Shown here piece after piece: positions 1-11,620 of a DNA stretch of 64,000 nucleotides (within the stretch, counting starts at the first letter, position 1; every line of letters starts with the position of its first letter). Where the stretch lies: positions 3,038,001 to 3,102,000 of the forward strand of contig NC_079875.1 of the NCBI RefSeq assembly GCF_029227915.1, in the 5' to 3' direction. The notes below the pieces were generated by a model, which searched no databases, was not told the origin of the DNA, and saw only the letters and a list, made by a program, of their open reading frames with translations. The translations under genes were made by a program, and so were the position numbers. Source of the stretch: Hydractinia symbiolongicarpus (Eukaryota > Cnidaria > Hydrozoa > Anthoathecata > Hydractiniidae).

Positions 1-1005
1 TCAAAATCTTTTCAATTAAGTCCCACAGTCAATCGTTTCACTGTTAAAAGCGATGCAACCTAGTAATATCAGAAAAATATCGCTAAATACTTGTTGGTGC
101 CAAAATGTGACGCAACCGTTGAAACTCAAACGGACTGATACCGTTAGAAAGTCCATGAAATACAGTTTTTAAATCTGTCTCCATTTCTTTAGCGCGCGCT
201 AACAGCTAGGATTGGTCCCACAGTACAAATTGACTTAATTATTTAAATATTTAAACAAAGCGTTGCCACAGCGCCCTGTGTAACTGCTGAGGTCAAGTAA
301 TCATGTAAAATTAAGAAGAATGTTATTTCTTGGAGTCCAATTGGCTCATTTATCACATTCATAAGGTCAAAGCTCAAAATCTTTTAAATTAAGTCCCACA
401 GTCAATCGTTTCACTGTTGAAAGCGATGCAACCTAGTAATATCAGAAACATATCGCTGAATACATGTTGGTACGAATATGTGACGCAACCGTTGCAACTC
501 AAACGGACTGATACAGTTAGAAAGTCAATGAAATGTGGATTTGGAGACTGTCTCTATTTTATCAGCGTGCGCTAACGGCTAGGTTTGGTCCCACAGAAAC
601 AAATGACTTACTTATCTAAAATTTTAAATGAAACGCCACCACAGCGCCCAGCGTAATCGCTGAGTTCTCGCAATCAAGTCAAATTAAGAAGAATGTTATT
701 TTTTGTAGTCGAATTGTGTCATTTATCTCATTTATTAGGTCAATGTCCAAAATCAGTTCAATTAAGTCTCACAGTCAATCGGTTCACGGTTAAAAGCGTT
801 GCAGCCAAGTAATGTCAGAAAAGTATCGCTAAATACATGTTGGTACGAACATGTGACGCAACTGTTGTTACTCAAACGGACTGATACCGTTAGAAAGTCC
901 ATGAAATACAGTTTTAAAATCTGTCTCTATTTCTTTAGCGCGCGCTAACGGCTAGGATTGGTCCCACAGTACAAATTGACTTTATTATCTAAATATTTAA
1001 ACAAA

Positions 1006-1020
1006 GCGCTGCCACAGCGC
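1006..1020. other. GCGCTG-CCA-CAGCGC inverted repeat (representative monomer)
   Basis: Perfect 6-bp arms around a three-base centre. It occurs in monomers with 'aaagcgctgccacagcgcc' (for example at 1006, 1376, 2495, 2869, 19086, 20206, 24336, 28322). The commoner form GCGCT-ACCAC-AGCGC keeps 5-bp arms. It could form a small hairpin in single-stranded DNA or RNA. Confidence 0.65.
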
Positions 1021-1493
1021 CCTGTGTAACTGCTGAGGTCAAGCAATCATGTCGAATTAAGAAGAATGTTATTTCTTGGAGTCCAATTGGCTCATTTATC
1101 ACATTCATAAGGTCAAAGTCCAAAATCTTTTCAATTAAGTCCCACAGTCAATCGTTTCACTGTTAAAAGCGAGGCAACCTAGTAATATCAGAAACAAATG
1201 GCTGAATACATGTTGGTACGAATATGTGACGCAACCGTTGCAACTCAAACGAACTGATACCGTTAGAAAGTCATTGAAATGTAGCTTTTGAAACTGTCTC
1301 TATTTCCTTAGCGCGCGCAAAGGTCTAGGATTGGTCACACAGTACAAATTAACTTAATTATCTAAATATTTAAACAAAGCGCTGCCACAGCGCCCTGTGT
1401 AACTGCTGAGGTCAAGTAATCATGTAAAATTAAGAAGAATGTTATTTCTTGGAGTCCAATTGGCTCTTTTATCACATTCATAAGGTTAAAGTT

Positions 1494-2239
1494 CAAAATC
1501 TTTTCAATTAAGTCCCACAGTCAATCGTTTCACTGTTAAAAGCGATGCAACCTAGTAATATCAGAAACATATGGCTGAATACATGTTGGTACGAATATGT
1601 GACGCAACCGTTGCAACTCAAACGGACTGATACCGTTAGAAAGTCCATGAAGTACAGTTTTTAAATCTGTCTCTATTTCTTTAGCGCGTGCTAACAGCTA
1701 GGATTGGTCCCACAGTACAAATTGACTTAATTATCTAAATATTTAAGCAAAGCGCTGCTACAGCGCCCTGTGTAACTGCTGAGGTCAAGTAATCATTTAA
1801 AATTAAGAAGAATGTTATTTCTTGGAGTCCAATTGGCTCATTTATCACATCCATAAGGTCAAAGTTCAAAATCTTTTCAATTAAGTCCCACAGTCAATCG
1901 TTTCACTGTTAAAAGCGATACAACCTAGTAATATCAGAAACATATCGCTGAATACATGTTGGTACGAATATGTGACGCAACCGTTGCAACTCAAACGGAC
2001 TGATACCGTTAGAAAGTCCATGAAGTACAGTTTTTAAATCTGTCTCTATTTCTTTAGCGCGTGCTAACAGCTAGGATTGGTCCCACTTTACAAATTGACT
2101 TAATTATCTAAATATTTAAGCAAAGCGCTGCCACAGCTCCCTGTGTAACTGCTGAGGTCAAGTAATCATTTAAAATTAAGAAGAATGTTATTTCTTGGAG
2201 TCCAATTGGCTCATTTATCACATCCATAAGGTCAAAGTT
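1494..2239. repeat. Nearly identical adjacent monomer pair
   Basis: The monomers anchored at 1494 and 1867 share private variants: 'gaagtacag', the GCGCGTGCTAACAG form of the palindrome region, 'aatatttaagcaaagcgctg', and 'aatcatttaaaattaag'. They differ by only a few bases, for example 'cacagtac' versus 'cactttac' near 2087. This looks like a recent single-monomer duplication. Confidence 0.8.
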
Positions 2240-3594
2240 CAAAATCTTTTCAATTAAGTCCCACAGTCAATCGTTTCACTGTTAAAAGCGATACAACCTA
2301 GTAATATCAGAAACATATCGCTGAATACATGTTGGTACGAATATGTGACGCAACCGTTGCAACTCAAACGAACTGATACCGTTAGAAAGTCATTGAAATT
2401 TAGCTTTTGAAACTGTCTCTATTTCCTTAGCGCGCAAAGGTCTAGGATTGGTCACACAGTACAAATTGACCTAATTATCTAAATATTTAAACAAAGCGCT
2501 GCCACAGCGCCCTATGTAACTGCTGAGGTCAAGTAATCATGTAAAATTAAGAAGAATGTTATTTCTTGGAGTCCAATTGGCTCATTTATCACATTCATAA
2601 GGTCAAAGTTCAAAATCTTTTCAATTAAGTCCCACAGTCAATCGTTTCACTGTTAAAAGCGATGCAACCTAGTAATATCAGAAACATATGGCTGAATACA
2701 TGTTGGTACGAATATGTGGCGCAACCGTTGCAACTCAAACGGACTGATACCGTTAGAAAGTCTATAAAATACAGTTTTAAAATCTGTCTCTATTTCTTTA
2801 GCGCGCGCTAACCGCTAGGATTGGTCCCACAGTACAAATTGACTTAATTATCTAAATATTTAAACAAAGCGCTGCCACAGCGCCCTGTGTAACTGCTGAG
2901 GTCAAGCAATCATGTCAAATTAAGAAGAATGTTATTTCTTGGAGTCCAATTGGCTCATTTATCACATTCATAAGGTCAAAGTCCAAAATCTTTTCAATTA
3001 AGTCCCACAGTCAATCGTTTCACTGTTAAAAGCGATGCAACCTAGTAATATCAGAAACATATGGCTGAATACATGTTGGTACGAATATGTGACGCAACCG
3101 TTGCAACTCAAACGGACTGATACCGTTAGAAAGTCATTGAAATGTAGCTTTTGAAACTGTCTCTATTTCCTTAGCGCGCGCAACGGTCTAGGAGTGGTCA
3201 CACAGTAAAAAATGGCTTAATTAACTAAGTGTTTAAATAAAGCGCTACCATAGCGCCCAGTGTAATCGCTGAGTTCAAGCAATCAAGTCAAGTTAAAAAT
3301 AATGTTATTTTTTGGGGTACACTTGCCTCATTTATCACATTCACAAGGTCAAAGTCCAAAATCAGTTCAATTAAGTCCCACAGTCAATCGTTTCACGGTT
3401 AAAAGCGTTGCAACCTAGTAATGTCAGAAAAATATCGCTAAATACATGTTGGTACGAATATGTGACACAACCGTGGTAACTCAAACGGACTGATACAGTT
3501 AGAAAGTCATTGAAATGTTTTTTTGAAACTGTCTCTATTTCGTCAGTGCGCGCTAACGGCTAGGATTGGTATCACAGTAAGCAATGAATTATTA

Positions 3595-3656
3595 ATCTAA
3601 ATTCTTAAATGAAGTGCTACTATTTATCTAAATTTTTAATTATAACGGTACCACAG
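3595..3656. repeat. 31-bp internal duplication making a 404-bp monomer (first of 14)
   Basis: The segment starting 'atctaaattcttaaatgaag' is followed 31 bp later by a second copy starting 'atctaaatttttaattata', which lengthens the monomer from 373 to about 404 bp. The form recurs in the monomers anchored at 3357, 5373, 7764, 8914, 10437, 11587, 13110, 14260, 15783, 16933, 22933, 59355 and 63112, and truncated in the monomer at 25568. The first copy keeps 'gaagtgctacta' while the second usually has 'attata' before 'gcgctacc'. This shared detail suggests one origin. Confidence 0.9.
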
Positions 3657-4504
3657 CGCCCAATTTAATCGCTGAGTTCCAGCAATCAAGTCAAATTAAG
3701 AAGAATTTTATTTCTTTGAGTCCAATTGTGTCATTTATCTCATTTATAAGGTCAATGTCCAAAATCAGTTAACTTAAGTCCCACAGTCAGTCGTTTCACG
3801 GTTAAAAGCGTTGCAATTAGTAATGTCAGAAAAATATCGCTAAGTACATGTTGCTACGAATATGTGACGCAACCGTTGTCACTCAAACGGACTGATACCG
3901 TCAGAATGTCCATGAAATATAGTTTTTAAATCTGTCTCTATTTCTTCAGCGCGCACTAACGGCTAGGATTGGTCCCACAGTACAAATTGACTTAATTATC
4001 TAAATCTTTAAACAAAGCGCTTCCACAGTGCCCTGTGTAACTGCTGAGGTCAAGAAATCATGTCAAATTAAGAAGAATGTTATTTCTCGGAGTCCAATTT
4101 GCTCATTTAGCACATTCATAAGGTCAAAGTCCAAAATCTTTTCAATTAAGTCCCACAGTCAATCGTTTCACTCTTAAAAGCGATAGAACCTAGTAATATC
4201 AGAAACATATCGCTGAATGCATGTTGGTACGAATATGTGGCACAACCGTTGCAACTCAAACGGACTAATACCGTTGGAAAGTCATTGAAATATAGTTTTT
4301 GAAAATTTCTCTATTTCCTCAGCGTGCGCTATCGGCTAGGGTTGGTCCCACAGTAACAAATGACTTACTTATCTAAAATTTTGAAGGAAACGCTACCACA
4401 GCACCCAGTGTAACAGCTGAGTTCTAGCAATCATGTCAAATTAAGAAGAATGTTATTTTTTGAAGTCCAATTGTATCATTTATCTCATTTATAAAGTCAA
4501 ACTC

Positions 4505-4999
4505 CAAAATCAGTTCAACTAAGTCTCACAGTCAATCTTTTCACTGTTAAAAGCGATGCAAGCTAGTAATGGTAGAAAAATATCGCAAAATACATGTTGG
4601 TACGAATATGTGACACAACCGTGGTAACTCAAACGGACTGATACAGTTAGAAAGTCATTGAAATGTTTATTTAAAACTGTCTCTATTTCTTTAGCGCGCG
4701 CAAAGGTCTAGGATTGGTCACACAGTAAAAAATGACTTAATTATCTAAATTTTTGAATGAAACGCTGCCACAGAACTCAATGAAAGGTAGTTTTGAAAAC
4801 TGTCTCTATTTTATCAGCGTGCGCTAACGGCTAGGTTTGGTCCCACAGAAACAAATGACTTACTTATCTAAAATTTTAAATGAAACGCCATCACAGCGCC
4901 CTGTGTAATCGCTGAGTTCTAGCAATCATGTCAAATTAAGAAGAATGTTATTTTTTGAAGTCCAATTGTGTCATTTATCTCATTTATAATGTCAAACTC
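4505..4999. repeat. 495-bp chimeric monomer (122-bp partial duplication), copy 1
   Basis: This unit is 122 bp longer than normal. After the 'aacgctgccacag' segment ending at 4773 the sequence jumps back to an earlier monomer position ('aactcaatgaaaggtag', from 4774), then passes a second time through the palindrome, 'ctaggtttggtcccacag' and A/T-rich segments. It therefore contains two palindrome regions. The junction matches that of the copy at 6896-7390, so a single unequal event was later multiplied with the surrounding unit. Confidence 0.85.
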
Positions 5000-5611
5000 C
5001 AAAATCAGTTCAACTAAGTCTCACAGTCAATCTTTTCACTTTTAAAAGCGATGCAAGCTAGTAATGTCAGAAAAATATCGCAAAATACATGTTGGTACGA
5101 ATATGTGACACAACCGTGGTAACTCAAACTGACTGATACCGTTAGAAAGTCATTGAAATGTAGTTTTTGAAACTGTCTCTATTTCTTTAGCGCGCGCATA
5201 GGTCTAGGATTGGTCACACAGTAAAAAATGACTTAATTATCTAAGTTTTTGAATGAAACGTTACCACAGAGCCCAGTGTAATCGCTGAGTTCCAACATTC
5301 AAGTCAAATTAAGAAGAATGTTATTTCTTGGAGTACAATAGCCTCATTTATCACATTCATAAGGTCAAAGTCCAGAATCGGTTCAAATAAGTTCCACAGT
5401 CAATCGTTTCACTGTTAAAAGCGATGCAACCTAGTAATATCAGAAACATATCGCTGAATTCATGTTGGTACCAATATGAGACACAACCGTTTCAACTTAA
5501 ACGGACTGATACCGTTAGAAAGTCATTGAAATGTAGCTTTTGAAACTGTCTCTATTTTGTCAGTGCGCGCTAACGGCTAGGATTGGCATCACAGTAAGCA
5601 ATGACTTATTA

Positions 5612-5673
5612 ATCTAAATTTTTAAATGAAGTGCTACTATTTATCTAAATTTTTAATTATAACGGTACCACAG
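5612..5673. repeat. 31-bp internal duplication (404-bp monomer)
   Basis: Direct copies begin at 5612 and 5643, in the monomer anchored at 5373. The second copy carries 'attataacggtacc' rather than the usual 'attatagcgctacc', the same private change as at 3626-3650. This ties the two halves of block B together. Confidence 0.88.
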
Positions 5674-6895
5674 CGCCCAATTTAATCGCTGAGTTCCAGT
5701 AATCAAGTCAAATTAAGAAGAATTTTATTTCTTTGAGTCCAATTGTGTCATTTATCTCATTTAAAAGGTCAATGTCCAAAATCAGTTAACTTAAGTCCCA
5801 CAGTCAGTCGTTTCACGGTTAAAAGCGTTGCAACTTAGTAATGTCAGAAAAATATCGCTAAGTACATGTTGCTACGAATATGTGACGCAACCGTTGTCAC
5901 TCAAACGGACTGATACCGTCAGAATGTCCATGAAATATAGTTTTTAAATCTGTCTCTATTTCTTCAGCGCGCACTAACGGCTAGGATTGGTCCCACAGTA
6001 CAAATTGACTTAATTATCTAAATCTTTAAACAAAGCGCTTCCACAGTGCCCTGTGTAACTGCTGAGGTCAAGAAATCATGTCAAATTAAGAAGAATGTTA
6101 TTTCTCGGAGTCCAATTTGCTCATTTAGCACATTCATAAGGTCAAAGTCCAAAATCTTTTCAATTAAGTCCCACAGTCAATCGTTTCACTCTTAAAAGCG
6201 ATGCAACCTAGTAATATCAGAAACATATCGCTGAATGCATGTTGGTACGAATATGTGACACAACCGTTGCAACTCAAACGGACTAATACCGTTGGAAAGT
6301 CATTGAAATATAGTTTTTGAAACTGTCTCTATTTCCTCAGCGTGCGCTATCGGATAGGGTTGGTCCCACAGTAACAAATGACTTACTTATCTAAGTTTTT
6401 GAATGAAACGCTACCACAGAGCCCAGTGTAATCGCTGAGTTCCAACATTCAAGTCAAATTAAGAAGAATGTTATTTCTTGGAGTACAATAGCCTCATTTA
6501 TCACATTCATAAGGTCAAAGTCCAGAATCGGTTCAAATAAGTTCCACAGTCAATTGTTTCACTGTTAAAAGCGATGCAACCTAGTAATATCAGAAACATA
6601 TCGCTGAATTCATGTTGGTACCAATATGAGACACAACCGTTGCAACTCAAACGGACTAATACCGTTGGAAAGTCAATGAAATATAGTTTTTGAAACTGTC
6701 TCTATTTCCTCAGCGTGCGCTATCGGCTAGAGTTGGTCCCACAGTAACAAATGACTTACTTATCTAAAATTTTAAAGGAAACGCTACCACAGCCCCCAGT
6801 GTAACAGCTGAGTTCTAGCAATGATGTCAAATTAAGAAGAATGTTATTTTTTAAAGTCCAATTGTATCATTTATCTCATTTATAAAGTCAAACTC

Positions 6896-7390
6896 CAAAA
6901 TCAGTTCAACTATGTCTCACAGTTAATCTTTTCACTGTTAAAAGCGATGCAAGCTAGTAATGTCAGAAAAATATCGCAAAATACATGTTTGTACGAATAT
7001 GTGATACAACCGTGGTAACTCAAACGGACTGATACCGTTAGAAAATCATTGAAATGTTTTTTTGAAACTGTCTCTATTTCTTTAGCGCGCGCAAAGGTCT
7101 AGGATTGGTTACACAGTAAAAAATGATTTAATTATCTAAATTTTTAAATGAAACGCTGCAACAGAACTCAATGAAAGGTAGTTTTGGAAACTGTCTCTAT
7201 TTTATCAGCGTGCGCTAACGGCTAGGTTTGGTCCCACAGAAACAAACGACTTACTTATCTAAAATTTTAAATGAAACGCCATCACAGCGCCCTGTGTAAT
7301 CGCTGAGTTCTAGCAATCATGTCAAATTAAGAAGAATGTTATTTTTTGAAGTCCAATTGTGTCATTTATCTCATTTAAAAAGTCAAACTC
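6896..7390. repeat. 495-bp chimeric monomer (122-bp partial duplication), copy 2
   Basis: Same structure as the chimera at 4505-4999. The junction lies at 7164/7165, between 'gctgcaacag' and 'aactcaatgaaaggtag'. The two chimeras differ by scattered substitutions (for example 'gctgccacag' versus 'gctgcaacag'), consistent with duplication of the whole higher-order unit followed by divergence. Confidence 0.85.
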
Positions 7391-8002
7391 CAAAATCAGT
7401 TCAACTAAGTCTCACAGTCAATCTTTTCACCGTCAAAAGCGATGCAAGCTAGTAATGTCAGAAAAATATCGCAAAATACCTGTTGGTACGAATATGTGAC
7501 ACAACCGTGGTAACTCAAACGGACTGATACCGTTAGAAAGTCATTGAAATGTAGTTTTTGAAACTGTCTCTATTTCTTTAGCGCGCGCATAGGTCTAGGA
7601 TTGGTCTCACAGTAAAAAATGACTTAATTATCTAAGTTTTTGAATGAAACGTTACCACAGAGTCCAGCGTAATCGCTGAGTTCCAACATTCAAGTCAAAT
7701 TAAGAAGAATGTTATTTCTTGGAGTACAATAGCCTCATTTATCACATTCATAAGGTCAAAGTCCAGAATCGGTTCAATTAAGTTCCACAGTCAATCGTTT
7801 CACTGTTAAAAGCGATGCAACCTAGTAATATCAGAAACATATCGCTGAATTCATGTTGGTACCAATATGAGACACAACCGTTTGAACTTAAACGGACTGA
7901 TACCGTTAGAAAGTCATTAAAATGTAGCTTTTGAAACTGTCTCTATTTCCTCAGTGCGCGCTAACGGCTAGGATTGGTCTCACAGTAAGAAATGACTTAT
8001 TA

Positions 8003-8064
8003 ATCTAAATTCTTAAATGAAGTGCTACTATTTATCTAAATTTTTAATTATAGCGCTACCACAG
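8003..8064. repeat. 31-bp internal duplication (404-bp monomer)
   Basis: Direct copies begin at 8003 and 8034, in the monomer anchored at 7764. Here the second copy has the 'attatagcgctacc' ending found throughout block C. Confidence 0.88.
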
Positions 8065-8947
8065 CGCCCAATTTAATCGCTGAGTTCCAGCAATCCAGTC
8101 AAATTAAGAAGAATGTTATTTCTTGGAGTCCAATTGTGTCATTTATCTCATTTATAAAGTCAATGTCCAAAATCAGTTCAATTAAGTCCCACAGTCAGTC
8201 GTTTCACGGTTAAAAGCGCTGCCACTTAGTAATGTCAGAAAAATATCGCTAAGTACATGTTGCTACGAATATGTGACGCAACCGTTGTTTCTCAAACGGA
8301 CTGATACCGTCAGAAAGTCCATGAAATATAGTTTTTAAATCTGTCTCTATTTCTTCAGCGCGCAATAACGGCTAGGATTGGTCCCACGGTACAAATTGAC
8401 TTAATTATCTAAATCTTTAAACAAAGCGCTTCTACAGCGCCCTGTGTAACTGCTGAGGTCAAGCAATCATGTCAAATTAAGAAGAATGTTATTTCTCGGA
8501 GTCCAATTGGCTCATTTATCAGATTCATAAGGTCAAAGTCCAAAATCTTTTCAATTAATTCCCACAGTCAATCGTTTCACTCTTAAAAGCGATGCAACCT
8601 AGTAATATCAGAAACATATCGCTGAATACATGTTGGTACGAAGATGTGACGCAACCGTTGCAACTCAAACGGACTGACACCGTTAGAAAGTAATTGAAAT
8701 GTAGTTTTTGAAACTGTCTCTATTTCGTCAGCGTGCGCTATCGGCTAGGGTTGGTCCCACAGTAACAATTGACTTACTTATCTAAAATTTTAAAGGAAAC
8801 GCTACCACAGCACCCAGTGTAATCGCTGAGTTCTAGCAATCATGTCAAATTAAAAAGAATGTTATTTTTTGAAGTCCAATTGTGTCATTTATCTCATTTA
8901 TAAAGTCAAACTCTAAAATCAGTTCAACTAAGTCTCACAGTCAATCT

Positions 8948-11620
8948 TTTCACTGTTAAAAGCGATGCAAGCTAGTAATGTCAGAAAAATGTCGCTAAAT
9001 ACATGTTGGTACGAATATGAGACGCAACCGTTGCAACTCAAACGGACTGATACCGTTAGAAAGTCATTGAAATGTAGCTTTTCAAACTGTTTCTATTTCC
9101 TCAGTGCGCGCTAACGGCTAGGATTGGTCTCACAGTAAGAAATGACTTATTAATCTAAATTCTTAAATGAAGTGCTACTATTTATCTAAATTTTTAATTA
9201 TAGCGCTACCACAGCGCCCAATTTAATCGCTGAGTTCCAGCAATCAAGTCAAACTAAGAAGAATTTTATTTGTTGGAGTCCAATTGTGTCATTTATCTCA
9301 TTTATAAGGTCAATGTCCAAAATCAGTTCAATTAAGTCCCACAGTCAGTCGTTTCACGGTTAAAAGCGTTGCAACTTAGTAATGTCAGAAAAATATCGCT
9401 AAGTACATGTTGCTACAAATATGTGACGCAACCGTTGTTACTCAAACGGACTGATACTGTCAGAAAGTCCATGAACTATAGTTTTTAAATCTGTCTCTAT
9501 TTTTTCAGCGCGCAATAACGGCTAGGATTGGTCCCACAGTACAAATTGACTTAATTATCTAAATCTTTATACAAAGCGCTTCCACAGCGCCCTGTGTAAC
9601 TGCTGAGGTCAAGCAATCATGTCAAATTATGAAGAATGTTATTTCTCGGAGTCTAATTGGCTCATTTCACACATTCATAAAGTCAAAGTCCATATTCTTT
9701 TCAATTAAGTCCCACAGTCAATTGTTTCACTCTTAAAAGCGATGCAACCTAGTAATATCAGAAACATATCGCTGAATACATGTTGGTACGAATATGTGAC
9801 GCAACCGTTGCAACTCAAACGCTCTGATACCGTTAGAAAGTCATTGAAATGTAGTTTTTGAAACTGTCTCTATTTCCTCAGCGTGCGCTATCGGCTAGGG
9901 TTGGTCCCACAGTAACAAATGACTTACTTATCTAAAATTTTAAAGGAAACGCTACAACAGCACCCAGTGTAATCACTGAATTCTAGCAATCATGTCAAAT
10001 TAAGAAGAATGTTATTTTTTGAAGTTCAATTGTGTCATTTATCTCATTTATAAATTCAAACTCCAAAATCAGTTCAACTAAGTCTCACAGTCAATCTTTT
10101 CACTGTTAAAAGCGATGCAAGCTAGTAATGTCCGAAAAATATCGCAAAATACATGTTGGTACGAATATGTGACACAACTGTGGTAACTCAAACGGACTGA
10201 TACCGTTAGAAAGTCATTGAAATGTAGTTTTTGAAACTGTCTCTATTTCTTTAGCGCGCGGAAAGGTCTAGGATTGGTCACACAGTAAAAAATGACTTAA
10301 TTATCTAAATTTTTGAATGAAACGCTACCACAGAGCCAAGTGTAATCGCTGAGTTCCCGCATTCAAGTCAAATTAAGAAGAATGTTATTTCTTGGAGTAC
10401 AATAGCCTCATTTATCACATTCATAAGGTCAAAGTCCAGAATCGGTTCAATTAAGTCCCACTGTCAATCGTTTCACTGTTAAAAGCGATGCAAGCTAGTA
10501 ATGTCAGAAAAATGTCGCTAAATACATGTTGGTACGAATATGAGACGCAACCGTTGCAACTCAAACGGACTGATACCGTTAGAAATTCATTGAAATGTAG
10601 CTTTTCAAACTGTTTCTATTTCCTTAGTGCGCGCTAACGGCTAGGATTGGTCTCACAGTAAGAAATGACTTATTAATCTAAATTCTTAAATGAAGTGCTA
10701 CTATTTATCTAAATTTTTAATTATAGCGCTACCACAGCGCCCAATTTAATCGCTAAGTTCCAGCAATCAAGTCAAACTAAGAAGAATTTTATTTGTTGGA
10801 GTCCAATTGTGTCATTTATCTCATTTATAAGGTCAATGTCCAAAATCAGTTCAATTAAGTCCCACAGTCAGTCGTTTCACGGTTAAAAGCGTTGCAACTT
10901 AGTAATGTCAGAAAAATATCGCTAAGTACATGTTGGTACGAATATGTGACGCAACCGTTGTTACTCAAACGGACTGATACTGTCAGAAAGTCCATGAACT
11001 ATAGTTTTTAAATCTGTCTCTATTTCTTCAGCGCGCAATAACGGCTAGGATTGGTCCCACAGTACAAATTGACTTAATTATCTAAATCTTTAAACAAAGC
11101 GCTTCCACAGCGCCCTGTGTAACTGCTGAGGTCAAGCAATCATGTCAAATTAAGAAGAATGTTATTTCTCGGAGTCCAATTGGCTCATTTATCAGATTCA
11201 TAAGGTCAAAGTCCAAAATCTTTTCAATTAAGTCCCACAGTCAATCGTTTCACTCTTAAAAGCGATGCAACCTAGTAATATCAGAAACATATCGCTGAAT
11301 ACATGTTGGTACGAAGATGTGACGCAACCGTTGCAACTCAAACGGACTGATACCGTTAGAAAGTCATTGAAATGTAGTTTTTGAAACTGTCTCTATTTCG
11401 TCAGCGTGCGCTATCGGCTAGGGTTGGTCCCACAGTAACAATTGACTTACTTATCTAAAATTTTAAAGGAAACGCTACCACAGAGCCCAGTGTAATCGCT
11501 GAGTTCCAGCATTCAATTCAAATTAAGAAGAATGTTATTTCTTGGAGTACAATAGCCTCATTTATCACATTCATAAGGTCAAAGTCCAGAATCGGTTCAA
11601 TTAAGTCCCACTGTCAATCG
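8948..11620. repeat. 2673-bp HOR copy 1
   Basis: First full copy. The left edge is set where identity to the next copy begins: 8947 is t while 11620 is g, and from 8948 on the sequences agree. It contains two 404-bp monomers, with 31-bp duplications starting at 9153 and about 10677. Confidence 0.9.

Larger units (their letters stand above)
1..3356. repeat. Block A: ordinary 373-bp monomers
   Basis: Monomer anchors lie at 2, 375, 748, 1121, 1494, 1867, 2240, 2611 and 2984, all 373 bp apart except one 371-bp step (2240 to 2611), where the GC palindrome lost two bases near 2432. Two sublineages alternate irregularly. One carries 'ccatgaartacag' and AGCGCG(C/T)GCTAAC (anchors 1494 and 1867, almost identical to each other). 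The other carries 'cattgaaat.tagctttt' with 'gcgcgcaaaggtctagg' and a 'ggtcacacag' variant (anchors 1121 and 2240). No regular higher-order period is visible. Parts of this block reappear at 18829-19905. Confidence 0.9.
3357..8947. repeat. Block B: irregular HOR (2017 and 2391 bp) with length-variant monomers
   Basis: Anchors lie at 3357, 3760, 4132, 4505, 5000, 5373, 5777, 6150, 6523, 6896, 7391, 7764, 8168, 8541 and 8914. Steps after 3760 run 372, 373, 495, 373, 404, then 373, 373, 373, 495, 373, 404, then 373, 373, 404. The first two series are the same higher-order unit (3760-5776 and 5777-8167); the second has one extra 373-bp monomer (around 6150-6523). The final 1150-bp trimer (8168-9317) has the same make-up as the trimer inside the block C unit, so block B probably holds the older state from which block C was amplified. 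Confidence 0.85.
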
